Counted from the stretch's first letter, positions 14,095 through 20,568 are shown. The stretch: DNA of 56,440 bases from a virus (IMGVR_UViG_3300038701_000314:1-56440), one strand, 5' to 3'. Notes: generated from the letters alone by a model not told the origin. Numbers and translations are program-made.

Positions 14095-14488
14095 AGTAAG
14101 CACCCGTTTCTTCCACGTAGGTCCAGTTGTCACCTACCTCAAGGTGTCCCTCGGTAATCTCGTACATAACGTCAAGGGCTTCACGTACACCTGAAGCTTG
14201 GTACTCCAAGACACAAGGTTGACGGGTATCACCGGGTACATGCAGGAAACTCTCTTGAGCAGACACAAACCCTGAGTTACGTACATGCTTGTCGAAGTCC
14301 ACCAAGAGCATCATGTAACTACGCTCTAAGACCCCGTTGTACGAACCAATACATTGAGACACACCGCCCACAAGCTTACCCATAGCACGTAGACTATCTA
14401 CATACCGAAGGAACTTGGCTTGTTTGTGTACACTGTAACTGGTGTCGATAGCGAATATCACCATTGCTAGTCTGTTAGTCTTGGTCAT
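14084..14488 (-). CDS. Hypothetical protein, 134 aa
   Basis: A 134-residue alpha/beta protein starting MTKTNRLAMVIFAIDTSYSV, with GGAGGTTAAATA before the ATG. The AMVIFAIDTS strand with Asp-Thr-Ser resembles the start of an actin-like or VWA-type metal/nucleotide site, but I see no further supporting motifs. Its gene overlaps the next one downstream. Function unknown. Confidence 0.62.
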   Translation of the reverse strand: MTKTNRLAMVIFAIDTSYSVHKQAKFLRYVDSLRAMGKLVGGVSQCIGSYNGVLERSYMMLLVDFDKHVRNSGFVSAQESFLHVPGDTRQPCVLEYQASGVREALDVMYEITEGHLEVGDNWTYVEETGAYYAC

Positions 14489-14673
14489 TATTTAACCTCC
14501 AATTCACTTAGTCTCACTAACCTCAGATGAGCTTTAGCTTGGTCTATAAGAGCCAACACCAAGAGAAGATGCTGTTCACCTCCCAAAGTCACAGGATCAA
14601 AGGCGTCATCAAAGAGTATCTCTTGTTTAACCCTATCGAGGTCGTCGTACCACTGGTCAAGTATTTCAAACAT
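14488..14673 (-). CDS. Small helical protein, 61 aa
   Basis: A 61-residue, Leu-rich helical protein (MFEILDQWYDDLDRVKQEIL at the start, LLLVLALIDQAKAHLRLVRL in the middle). It shares one base with the ATG of the next gene. The heptad-like Leu spacing suggests a helical hairpin or dimer. No family recognised. Confidence 0.6.
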   Translation of the reverse strand: MFEILDQWYDDLDRVKQEILFDDAFDPVTLGGEQHLLLVLALIDQAKAHLRLVRLSELEVK

Positions 14674-14674
14674 G

Positions 14675-14947
14675 TTAATACTCCTCCTCTACCCGACGGA
14701 TGAAAGCCGAGAGACCCTTAGGTTTAGCTGGTGTTGCAACAAACGGGATAAGATCACCCTTTTTGTAGACGTTAGTTTGACTAATAGACCACTGGACTCG
14801 GTATAAAAAACCAGTATCATAACTAACTGAGTCACCAGTCTCGATAACTGTACCCTCAGTATCCCTAGGGTTGGACCTAGTGTCTTCACCCCAGTACACA
14901 GACTCAGGGCTAATCTTCACCTTGTCCCCTACTTTAAACTCAAGCAT
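14675..14947 (-). CDS. SH3-like protein with C-terminal shared peptide, 90 aa
   Basis: Begins MLEFKVGDKVKISPESVYWG and ends AKPKGLSAFIRRVEEEY, among the best matches to the recurring peptide. Between them are beta strands typical of a small barrel (GTVIETGDSV, FLYRVQWSIS). The start at 14947 overlaps the stop of 14940-15125. With 12651-12965 it defines the consensus: barrel, basic KPKG linker, then a short helix with Phe, Ile, Val and Tyr on one face and Arg/Glu on the other. Confidence 0.74.
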   Translation of the reverse strand: MLEFKVGDKVKISPESVYWGEDTRSNPRDTEGTVIETGDSVSYDTGFLYRVQWSISQTNVYKKGDLIPFVATPAKPKGLSAFIRRVEEEY

Positions 14948-15125
14948 CCTTCTCACCCCTCAAGTTAAGCACCAAGGCTGTGAACTTGGCTGTACTCTGT
15001 GACACACCTGAGACCAACACCTTGTCTTTAAGGAGGTCCACAACTGTCCACTCAAGGTAGTCCTCCCACTCTGCATAGTAGCGATAGCTACGCTCTCTAT
15101 AGTAGCGCATGTATTTACCTCTCAT
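14940..15125 (-). CDS. Small basic protein, 61 aa
   Basis: Starts MRGKYMRYYRERSYRYYAEW, strongly basic and aromatic, then a mixed helix-strand region ending in charged residues. A second ATG five codons in (15110) is a possible start. No known domain; the Arg/Tyr-rich beginning could bind nucleic acid, which is speculative. Confidence 0.55.
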   Translation of the reverse strand: MRGKYMRYYRERSYRYYAEWEDYLEWTVVDLLKDKVLVSGVSQSTAKFTALVLNLRGEKDA

Positions 15126-15189
15126 TTACGTATCTATTTGACACCATCTCTAAGTTTCATGACCCTAGGTAGCCTAAACTACAAGACCC

Positions 15190-15330
15190 CTACTCAGTGA
15201 GGCTCTCTGTGGCTCTTAGCTTATCTTGGAGCATAACCACCATATCAGCCTTACGAGCCATGTCCTGAGTTATGATAGCGTAGATCAACTCGTGTACTTC
15301 ATCTTCACTAAGTGTCACAGTAGTAGACAT
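15190..15330 (-). CDS. Small helical protein, 46 aa
   Basis: A 46-codon frame, MSTTVTLSEDEVHELIYAII followed by DMARKADMVVMLQDKLRAT, mostly one amphipathic helix. GGAGATTTAGT precedes its ATG. It sits two bases from gene 15332-15853 and fills a gap otherwise without a gene. Composition and codon use look normal for the operon. Confidence 0.55.
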   Translation of the reverse strand: MSTTVTLSEDEVHELIYAIITQDMARKADMVVMLQDKLRATESLTE

Positions 15331-15331
15331 A

Positions 15332-15853
15332 CTAAATCTCCTTAGTGCCAGCTATCTCTTGCATCTTGACTGAGCTACAGTCTACCACACCATCTACCAC
15401 ATCGAAGGTGATCTTGTGTGTATGGTAAATCTCCAAGTCATGACCAAATGCAAAGTCATCACCACCGTGAGTATGCCCAAACAGGACCACAGAGATAGCC
15501 TCAGGCTTCACACGGTAGTACACACCGTCAACCCACTGAGGAACAGAGTCAACCCAATGGATACCATCGTGAGAGTGTTGAATTTGTTTGAACTCATGAT
15601 GAGCCAAGAGCAATTCACCCTTCTCCTCACGGGTCATGTCACCCCACTTCTTGTAAGCCATTGGTTGTTCCTTCTCTTCTAAGAGTTCTAGTTCATGAAA
15701 CCCGAAGGTGTGGAAGTCTTCATAGCTTTCATAGGGGTGGTTTCCTATGCGAATACGTACACCGTAAGTAGTCACCCAAGAGACAACACCAGTCTGGTTA
15801 TGCTTATACCTACATACCACCTTTACACGGTCACCTACTTTAAACTTGCTCAT
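15332..15853 (-). CDS. Two-part small protein: SH3-like plus phage W-x-D domain, 173 aa
   Basis: Residues 1-60 (MSKFKVGDRVKVVCRYKHNQ onward) look like the SH3-like barrel found in several neighbours. Residues about 65-120 (MTREEKGELLLAHHEFKQIQ, then WVDGVYYRVKP) match a motif common in small phage proteins, where a Trp/Asp-rich repeat follows an LLLAHHEGK-type helix. A third part has GHTHGGDDFAFGHDLE. It reads as a fusion of two small phage modules. No enzymatic role is evident. Confidence 0.65.
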   Translation of the reverse strand: MSKFKVGDRVKVVCRYKHNQTGVVSWVTTYGVRIRIGNHPYESYEDFHTFGFHELELLEEKEQPMAYKKWGDMTREEKGELLLAHHEFKQIQHSHDGIHWVDSVPQWVDGVYYRVKPEAISVVLFGHTHGGDDFAFGHDLEIYHTHKITFDVVDGVVDCSSVKMQEIAGTKEI

Positions 15854-15856
15854 GTC

Positions 15857-16711
15857 TCAATACTCCTCAGCTTCTGTATAGGTTTGAAAGAAATGGATAC
15901 CGTTAGTACACTCCACACGGATATCCCCATCGTACTTGTCAGGGTAAATCGTAGCACCGGGTTTGTAGTACACCTTACCTGTGTGCCTGTCGTATCCTTC
16001 CCCTGAGATTACTTCTACGTACTCAGCACGACATTTACGCCCAATCAGTGAGGCAGTACGTTCAGCTTCAGAAGGTATCACCAATACAGCAACTGTATCA
16101 TCGGCAAGTTTCTTGAACCCGTACATAGGGTAGCCTTTAGGTGTGATCTGGAATCGTGGAAGGCTAGAATCCTGAAGGTCAGCACCCCGAAGGTTAGAAC
16201 CCTTAAGGTCAGCACCCAGAAGGTTAGAATCCTGAAGGTTAGAATCCTGAAGGTTAGCACCCAGAAGGTTAGAATCCTTAAGGTTAGCACCCAGAAGGTC
16301 AGCACCCTGAAGGTCAGCACCCAGAAGGTTAGAATCCTTAAGGTTAGCACCCAGAAGGTTAGAATCCTGAAGGTCAGCACCCCGAAGGTCAGCACCCTGA
16401 AGGTTAGCACCCAGAAGGTTAGAATCCTGAAGGTTAGAATCCCGAAGGTCAGCACCCTGAAGGTTAGCACCCAGAAGGTTAGAATCCTGAAGGTCAGCAC
16501 CCCGAAGGTTAGCACCCAGAAGGTCAGCACCTCGAAGGTTAGCACCCAGAAGGTCAACACCCTGAAGGTCAGCACCCCGAAGGTTAGAATCCTGAAGGTT
16601 AGCACCCTGAAGGTCAGCACCCTGAAGGTTAGAATCCCGAAGGTCAGCACCCTGAAGGTCAGCACCCCGAAGGTTAGCATAAGGTTTGATTTTGTACCCG
16701 TTCACGATCAT
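15857..16711 (-). CDS. Pentapeptide-repeat protein with C-terminal DUF5758-like domain
   Basis: A 284-residue protein. After MIVNGYKIKPYANLRGADL come about 34 uninterrupted pentapeptides of the form A(D/N)Lxx or SNLxx (residues about 13-184), which fold as a right-handed square beta-helix. The last 95 residues (VLVIPSEAERTASLIGRKCR onward, then CTNGIHFFQTYTEAEEY) match the C-terminal domain often fused to phage pentapeptide proteins (DUF5758). Such helices can mimic DNA and bind gyrase (MfpA, Qnr), so host gyrase modulation is one idea; the sequence does not prove it. GGAGGCATAAACC precedes the ATG. The DNA of the repeats is unusually uniform. Confidence 0.9.
   Translation of the reverse strand: MIVNGYKIKPYANLRGADLQGADLRDSNLQGADLQGANLQDSNLRGADLQGVDLLGANLRGADLLGANLRGADLQDSNLLGANLQGADLRDSNLQDSNLLGANLQGADLRGADLQDSNLLGANLKDSNLLGADLQGADLLGANLKDSNLLGANLQDSNLQDSNLLGADLKGSNLRGADLQDSSLPRFQITPKGYPMYGFKKLADDTVAVLVIPSEAERTASLIGRKCRAEYVEVISGEGYDRHTGKVYYKPGATIYPDKYDGDIRVECTNGIHFFQTYTEAEEY
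16166..16680 (-). repeat. 15-bp tandem repeats coding the pentapeptides
   Basis: About 34 near-identical 15-bp units (on the plus strand, versions of CCCGAAGGTTAGCA and CCTGAAGGTCAGCA). Only a handful of variants occur, including at third positions, so the copies have been homogenised recently or are kept alike. Such an array can gain or lose units by slippage in steps of five residues. Confidence 0.9.
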
Positions 16712-16714
16712 GGT

Positions 16715-16915
16715 TTATGCCTCCAAAAGGGTTTTAACTGAAGTTTCATTGATAGGGTAAGCCACACGATATCCTTGCAAGCAGCCACGGGAATACACAG
16801 GCTTCACCTTGGTCTTGGCAAGTATAGTATCAGTGGACACACCACGGGCTTGAGCATGACGGATACCATCACGCAAGGCTGATTTCTTCGAGATATAAAG
16901 AGCAGCTTGTTGCAT
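16715..16915 (-). CDS. Small hypothetical protein, 66 aa
   Basis: Starts MQQAALYISKKSALRDGIRH at 16915, overlapping the stop of the upstream gene (TGATG). Helical and basic in the first half, with a short beta part at the end (RVAYPINETSVKTLLEA). Three bases separate it from the pentapeptide gene. No family recognised. Confidence 0.6.
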   Translation of the reverse strand: MQQAALYISKKSALRDGIRHAQARGVSTDTILAKTKVKPVYSRGCLQGYRVAYPINETSVKTLLEA

Positions 16916-17076
16916 CACACATTCTCCTCACGGAATACCATTTCGATCTTCTCCATGTTATAACTGGACCATGGAAAGAGACTGTCTTGGAGGAACTTAG
17001 TACAAGCCTCAAGGTTTACGAAGGGACCAAACTCACCTTGAGTACCACCTTCAAGGGTTTCTACTACGTACCACAT
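16915..17076 (-). CDS. Small hypothetical protein, 53 aa
   Basis: A 53-codon frame, MWYVVETLEGGTQGEFGPF at the start, joined by TGATG overlaps to the genes on both sides. Mixed alpha/beta with Trp and Phe. The perfect stop-start packing supports it as a real gene despite its size. Function unknown. Confidence 0.6.
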   Translation of the reverse strand: MWYVVETLEGGTQGEFGPFVNLEACTKFLQDSLFPWSSYNMEKIEMVFREENV

Positions 17077-17357
17077 CACACGTACTCCATTTTGCTGAGG
17101 TTAATCTTGAAGAAATCTTCAGCGGACATTACAGGTTCAAAGTCCAAGTCTACATCATCCATGTTGCTGAACTCATGCTCAATAGTTTCAAGTGCCTGCT
17201 CAGTTGTCCACTTCTGGTCATGCCACATACCATTGGCGTCCACAGAGTAGACAGTAGGTTTGTCACGATAAATCAAGTAACTATCCAGTACGTCATAAAG
17301 AGCATTGCCTTCATACGTGACGGAAGAGCCATCGGACCATTGGAATACGTACTTCAT
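17076..17357 (-). CDS. Hypothetical protein, 93 aa
   Basis: A 93-residue acidic protein (MKYVFQWSDGSSVTYEGNAL at the start). The second half is negatively charged (NMDDVDLDFEPVMSAEDFF). It is preceded by a gap that holds a hairpin (17400-17423) and one copy of the 24-nt hairpin element. A DNA-mimic or partner-binding role could be imagined from the charge, but nothing specific is shown. Confidence 0.6.
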   Translation of the reverse strand: MKYVFQWSDGSSVTYEGNALYDVLDSYLIYRDKPTVYSVDANGMWHDQKWTTEQALETIEHEFSNMDDVDLDFEPVMSAEDFFKINLSKMEYV

Positions 17358-17399
17358 TTCATCACCTCATCATAGTAGTTAAAAGTGGACGTAAGAATA

Positions 17400-17423
17400 C
17401 GCCCCAAGTATTACCTTGAGGCG
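17400..17423 (-). terminator. Hairpin before gene 17076-17357
   Basis: CGCCCCAAG (17400-17408) and CTTGAGGCG (17415-17423) pair with one mismatch around a 6-base loop. On the minus strand it is followed by TATTCTTACG, like the hairpin at 13665-13709, which also ends GGGGCGTATT. It may be a weak terminator or leader structure between genes 17460-17663 and 17076-17357. Confidence 0.45.
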
Positions 17424-17429
17424 CATATC

Positions 17430-17453
17430 GAGCTAGACTCTAGCGAACTAGAC
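17430..17453. repeat. 24-nt hairpin element, copy 1
   Basis: Core TCTAG-CGAA-CTAGA hairpin preceded by GAGCTAGAC. Related 24-nt sequences occur at 20060-20083 and 33125-33148. In all three the stem is conserved, and in the third a stem pair changes on both sides (see findings). All three lie in non-coding leaders or gaps. Confidence 0.7.
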
Positions 17454-17459
17454 TAACAT

Positions 17460-17663
17460 TCACTTAGTACTCCACGACCGGAACACGAAGGGACGACCAG
17501 TGGTCACAGCCTTATTATACGCTTCCATAGCGTCACCCTCAGTAACGAAGGGGCCGCGTACATCCGCAATATCAGTGTAGACAAGGATCAGGCTATCCAC
17601 CTTTGCCCGACCGGGGTTGAAAGCAAACTCACATAGGTTTTTCATCACAGTCTTATCGGTCAT
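17460..17663 (-). CDS. Small hypothetical protein, 67 aa
   Basis: Start at 17663 (MTDKTVMKNLCEFAFNPGRA), with GGAAGGAAAAGAT before the ATG. The rest is alpha/beta (VDSLILVYTDIADVRGPFV, then a helix and SWSTK). It is flanked by a terminator-like hairpin upstream (17698-17726) and a hairpin downstream, so it may be its own transcription unit. No family recognised. Confidence 0.6.
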   Translation of the reverse strand: MTDKTVMKNLCEFAFNPGRAKVDSLILVYTDIADVRGPFVTEGDAMEAYNKAVTTGRPFVFRSWSTK

Positions 17664-17697
17664 ATCTTTTCCTTCCATGTTTTAAATGTCCACAAGA

Positions 17698-17726
17698 AAA
17701 CCCTAGGCACATTGCACCTAGGGTTT
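17698..17726 (-). terminator. Rho-independent terminator, leftward
   Basis: Perfect 10-bp stem AAACCCTAGG (17698-17707) with CCTAGGGTTT (17717-17726) and a 9-base loop. On the minus strand it is followed by TCTTGTGG after a T run shared with the stem (GGGTTTTCTTGT). It lies directly downstream of 17756-18313, so most transcripts from the control region may stop here. Confidence 0.7.
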
Positions 17727-17755
17727 ATCCAGTAGTCACTTAAGATTGTTCTTGG

Positions 17756-18313
17756 TTAGTGAGACACAGCTTGACCATTGGCAATGGCCTTGAGGGCCGC
17801 AAGTTCAGCTTCACGGTCCTTGATCTTTTCAGCAAGCTCAGTCTTGTCATGGTTCTTGGCCCACAACTTAGCCGACGCTTGCACCTTGTCCAAAGGACGT
17901 GCCTCAAATTTAGGTGTAGTATCCGTGCCATCACCCTTGACCACCTTACGGAATGTCGAATGGCGGATAGACAGCTTACGTTCAACGGCATCCTTGAGGC
18001 GAGCAATGGCCGCAGTATCCGCGTTGATACCTTTGATTTTAAGGGTCGGGACACCTTTGGTATCCTTCGGTTTCACAATCTTGGCACCGGGGAACACCTG
18101 ACCTGTAACGAAACGGATCACACCACTAGCCGCAGTATCACCTTTGTTTTCTGCACGGGACAAGACACGAGCGATCACAGTGGTATCACGGGAAACACTC
18201 ACGCTTTCCATGAGTGTAGCAAGGTGTTCCGCAGCGGACACACCACTACCTAGGCCATTGATAAACTTATCTTCAACAGCTTTGATATCGTTTACTTGTG
18301 TTTGAGTAGTCAT
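17756..18313 (-). CDS. First gene of the leftward arm, 185 aa, unknown
   Basis: Start at 18313, where AAAAGGATTAACGCT precedes ATG. A 185-residue soluble, charged protein. Residues 1-40 are helical (MTTQTQVNDIKAVEDKFING), the middle is Ala/Val/Lys-rich and basic (KPKDTKGVPTLKIKGINAD), and it ends in an acidic-basic helix (KTELAEKIKDREAELAALKA). Being nearest the control region and followed by a terminator, it is probably the most strongly expressed early gene. Its base composition is a little more GC-rich than its neighbours. A small DNA-binding or host-takeover protein is plausible, but I do not recognise the family. Confidence 0.7.
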   Translation of the reverse strand: MTTQTQVNDIKAVEDKFINGLGSGVSAAEHLATLMESVSVSRDTTVIARVLSRAENKGDTAASGVIRFVTGQVFPGAKIVKPKDTKGVPTLKIKGINADTAAIARLKDAVERKLSIRHSTFRKVVKGDGTDTTPKFEARPLDKVQASAKLWAKNHDKTELAEKIKDREAELAALKAIANGQAVSH

Positions 18314-18350
18314 AGCGTTAATCCTTTTCATAACTTGAGGCTATGTTGCG

Positions 18351-18424
18351 TTTAGGTGTTTAAAGAGAACACCTTAAGGCAACCCTAGGGAATGTGGCCT
18401 AACGCATCACACTATAGGGTTGCC
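18351..18424 (-). promoter_or_regulatory. Two hairpins in the leader of gene 17756-18313
   Basis: AGGTGTT (18354-18360) pairs with AACACCT (18368-18374) around a 7-base loop. GGCAACCCTA (18378-18387) pairs perfectly with TAGGGTTGCC (18415-18424) around a 27-base loop. Both stand 40-110 bases upstream of the start at 18313, so they would form in its mRNA leader or as protein sites in DNA. Confidence 0.55.
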
Positions 18425-18936
18425 CATACTATTCTCTTATTTCAACCAGACTGTCCTAGATAAAACTAACATATTCAGTATCCCGAATGTTACATGATAA
18501 CACTCAAGTGATACCGCCTAGTTAGCACAACGGCTTTTCAACGTATGGGTTTCACACATCTAGTATAGGTACCATTGATCCATTTTAGCTTGGATTTTCT
18601 TTCGCGTTTTGCATCTGCCACGCGGGACCCGTTCAGCCGTGGACTAGGAAACATGGGGCTTTCTCTATATGAGAATACGCCACGTAACTTTGCCGCCTAT
18701 ATGGTCGTACGCTTTTCAGTAAACGCACCTATCCTTTAGAAATATAGCACGCTAGGGGGATAGCTTCACCTAACGCGGCCCCTAGTCCTGTCACCTATCC
18801 GTAAGCAATGCCTACAAGTGACGCCGCTAGGGCTATGTCAAAGAGCGTTCAAGGTCTGAGACCTATGGCCAAAACCCCTAGGGGAATCCGCCAATCCCTG
18901 GTCGTTCGGGACAAACAACCAATGAAGGAAAGTTTT

Positions 18937-19044
18937 ACCGTTGTCTAACCTATTGATTTTAAACAGTAATTAGCGAATCAGTAAGCAATGCTGACCTATT
19001 TAATCTAATGTTTTCAATAGGTTAGGTTTACAGTATGCAACGGT
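18937..19044. repeat. Nested inverted repeat
   Basis: CTAACCTATTGA (18945-18956) and TCAATAGGTTAG (19014-19025) are perfect 12-bp complements. Outside them ACCGTTG (18937-18943) matches CAACGGT (19038-19044), leaving a 12-base bulge on the right arm. The loop of 57 bases is AT-rich and includes GTAAGCAATGC, also found at 18801. The whole could extrude as a cruciform or fold as RNA. Confidence 0.7.
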
Positions 19045-19460
19045 ATACCAAAAAGCATCTTTTTCAGGTGTGATACCTTGAAACAAATTGAAACAATAGC
19101 GTGATCTGCTATCTCGTAGGTTGTATATTGATTCTTGAATGTGTCTCTACCTTTAGTTGTCTGATACTACCGGCATATGATAGGTGTGTATTCCTGACTG
19201 TTTTAATGGGGTATCATACATGAAACTTTTATTCCTGACAAGAAACACCCAGAATCCTGTTAAACTTGACTGATTCCCTCAAGTATAGACGTTGTGTATT
19301 AGGTAAGAAATACTGACCTATCTCGTTAGAGCCATATAAACAAGGGGTGCATGGTCCACTGGGGGTCCCCCGGACGTATATATACACACTCTGCCAGCGG
19401 GGGTATTTTTAAGGGTTGTTAACCACATAGATTTATACGTATAGATAGTTCTAAATCGTA

Positions 19461-19733
19461 TTAAGTCCTTTGTTTACTTAGGTAAAAGGTAGTATAGTAC
19501 CCCATCAGTGTTAAAGCCTCTAAAACAGCCCTCTGAGTGCCATCTCTTACGTTCGGGTACCTCGGGTCATGAAACTTGGAGAACCCCTCTAGAAAGGGCT
19601 GGATGGCAAGGCAGAGGCGATGTCTGTTAAAGATGGAGGTGGTAGTGGTAAAGGACAGTCTAAAGAGGACTAATCTTAGGATTCTAGTAAAAATGTTAGC
19701 AGGAGTACTTGAAATCCTGACAGGTCGGCCCAC
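19461..19733 (-). CDS. Doubtful 90-aa frame in the control region
   Basis: A GTG-started frame of 90 codons. The C-terminal half reads plausibly (AIQPFLEGFSKFHDPRYPNV, then ALTLMGYYTTFYLSKQ), but no ribosome binding site precedes the GTG and the N-terminal half is low in complexity (RISSTPANIFTRILRLVLFR). It could be a remnant or chance frame inside the control region. Confidence 0.25.
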   Translation of the reverse strand: MGRPVRISSTPANIFTRILRLVLFRLSFTTTTSIFNRHRLCLAIQPFLEGFSKFHDPRYPNVRDGTQRAVLEALTLMGYYTTFYLSKQRT

Positions 19734-19750
19734 CCTTGGTGCCTTTAGAC

Positions 19751-19932
19751 CTTGAGAGACAATACTTAAGGTATGTAACTTTAGGTTATAGCCTTAAGGT
19801 ACTACTACTTAAGATACATGTCCTTTAGTAGAAAGACTTAAAGCTTAAAACCTAAGGTATATACCTAAGATACTTGTCTTTAAGATAAAAAACCTGAGGG
19901 TATAACCTTAAGTATATACTTAAAGTATTATA
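19751..19932. repeat. Array of ~13 degenerate 14-bp iterons
   Basis: Units of the form C(T/C)TAAG(G/A)TA(T/C) recur at 19751, 19765, 19779, 19793, 19808, 19822, 19837, 19851, 19864, 19879, 19893, 19907 and 19919. The spacing is 12-15 bases, mostly 14. A 14-bp period is not a multiple of three, so this is not coding. AT-rich iterons like these commonly bind a replication initiator or regulator. Confidence 0.72.
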
Positions 19933-19954
19933 GGGTACTACAGTTTCTTGTCTT
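19927..19954 (-). promoter_or_regulatory. Possible leftward promoter at the edge of the iterons
   Basis: On the minus strand a perfect TATAAT (19932-19927) is preceded, 16 bases away, by AAGACA (19954-19949), a four-of-six -35. A perfect TTGACA lies 6 bases further out but at 22-base spacing. Transcription would run through the iteron array toward the early arm. Confidence 0.4.
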
Positions 19955-20059
19955 TGTCAAGTAAAAATAACACCTTTTTGGTAAAAATACCTAAAACTAG
20001 CCTAAGTACCAGTAAAATAAGGATATTTTGTTTGATTGTCTGTCTTTAGACAAGGAAGC

Positions 20060-20083
20060 GAGCTAGAGCCTAGCGACCTAGTG
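20060..20083. repeat. 24-nt hairpin element, copy 2
   Basis: GAGCTAGAGC followed by CTAG-CGAC-CTAG, matching copies at 17430 and 33125. It lies 34 bases upstream of the -35 box of the late promoter at 20117. A separate hairpin TTGTCT/AGACAA (20036-20053) precedes it. Confidence 0.7.
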
Positions 20084-20116
20084 ACGAGAAATATGCCGCT
20101 TCAGGGTAAAAATCTC

Positions 20117-20145
20117 TTGACATTGGTGTTCTGGTGTGTTATAAT
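20117..20145 (+). promoter_or_regulatory. Consensus sigma70 promoter for the lysis/late operon
   Basis: TTGACA (20117-20122), 17-base spacer, TATAAT (20140-20145): a perfect match to the bacterial housekeeping consensus. Transcription would start about 20152 and give a short leader before the endolysin ATG at 20176, preceded by AAGGGGGTTCT. It points to use of host RNA polymerase. Confidence 0.9.
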
Positions 20146-20175
20146 GTTAGTATAAGACAGACTTAAGGGGGTTCT

Positions 20176-20565
20176 ATGTCTAATTTTCAGTGGGGTTCAC
20201 GCAGCCTGAAGAATCTTGAGGGTATCCACCCGCATCTCCGGGCTGTATGTGACAGGGCACTGGAGATTACCCATCAGGACATGACTGTCATTGAAGGTCT
20301 TCGTACCTACGCTCGTCAGAAGTCTCTTTTCAACAAAGGTTTCTCCAAGACAATGAACTCCCGGCACCTAACAGGTCATGCCGTGGATATCGTACCCTAT
20401 CCTATTGCTCATCGGTTGTCTTACCCTGACTACATGTGGGAACAAGTAGCCGAAGCAATGGAGAAGGCAGCTAAGGAACGTGGAGTTGACATGATCTGGG
20501 GTTTTGCAGCTTGGGGTTGGGACAAACCTCACTACCAGTTGACTTGGGAAAGCTACCCGGGGTAA
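20176..20565 (+). CDS. Endolysin, M15-family peptidase
   Basis: A 129-residue peptidase of the VanY/D-alanyl-D-alanine carboxypeptidase superfamily, as in the T5 and related endolysins that cut the L-Ala-D-Glu or D-Ala-D-Ala bonds of peptidoglycan. Zinc ligands are visible as SRHLTGHAVDI (His and Asp, residues about 56-66) and DKPHYQL (last His, near residue 119). IEGLRTYARQ near residue 39 is the usual strand before the active site. There is no signal peptide, so a holin must let it out; candidate membrane proteins follow immediately. It is the first gene after the consensus promoter, with a strong ribosome binding site. Expression so early in the transcript is notable for a lysis gene. Confidence 0.9.
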   Translation: MSNFQWGSRSLKNLEGIHPHLRAVCDRALEITHQDMTVIEGLRTYARQKSLFNKGFSKTMNSRHLTGHAVDIVPYPIAHRLSYPDYMWEQVAEAMEKAAKERGVDMIWGFAAWGWDKPHYQLTWESYPG

Positions 20566-20568
20566 CTA

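Larger units (their letters stand above)
18314..20175. other. Divergent control region, candidate origin
   Basis: About 1.86 kb separates the leftward and rightward arms with no well-supported gene. It holds leader hairpins (18351-18424), CTAGGGG/CCCCTAG arms near 18753-18784, the palindrome CCCCTAGGGG near 18876, a nested inverted repeat (18937-19044), a GC hairpin GGGGGTCCCCC near 19360, palindromes GTATATATAC near 19376 and TATACGTATA near 19434, a 14-bp repeat array (19751-19932) and promoters at each side of 20 kb. This density of symmetry is typical of phage origins and control regions. No initiator gene is visible beside it. Confidence 0.7.

Noticed and set aside
16078-16680. 200-residue minus-strand frame of VLTFR-type repeats
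   Set aside because: It is the pentapeptide array read in another frame; the repeats are a multiple of three, so every frame remains open. The A(D/N)Lxx frame is the one with a ribosome binding site and a C-terminal domain.
16166-16680. CRISPR-like repeat array
   Set aside because: Units of 15 bp follow each other without spacers and encode pentapeptides.
17740-18253. Overlapping frames on both strands within 17756-18313
   Set aside because: Only the frame from 18313 has a ribosome binding site and ends before a terminator; the others are shadows of its Lys/Ala-rich coding.
18400-18420. T7-like promoter (CACTATAGGG with partial upstream match)
   Set aside because: The match includes the 3' part but the 5' half differs at several places, it is explained by the right arm of a perfect inverted repeat, and no T7-type RNA polymerase is visible.
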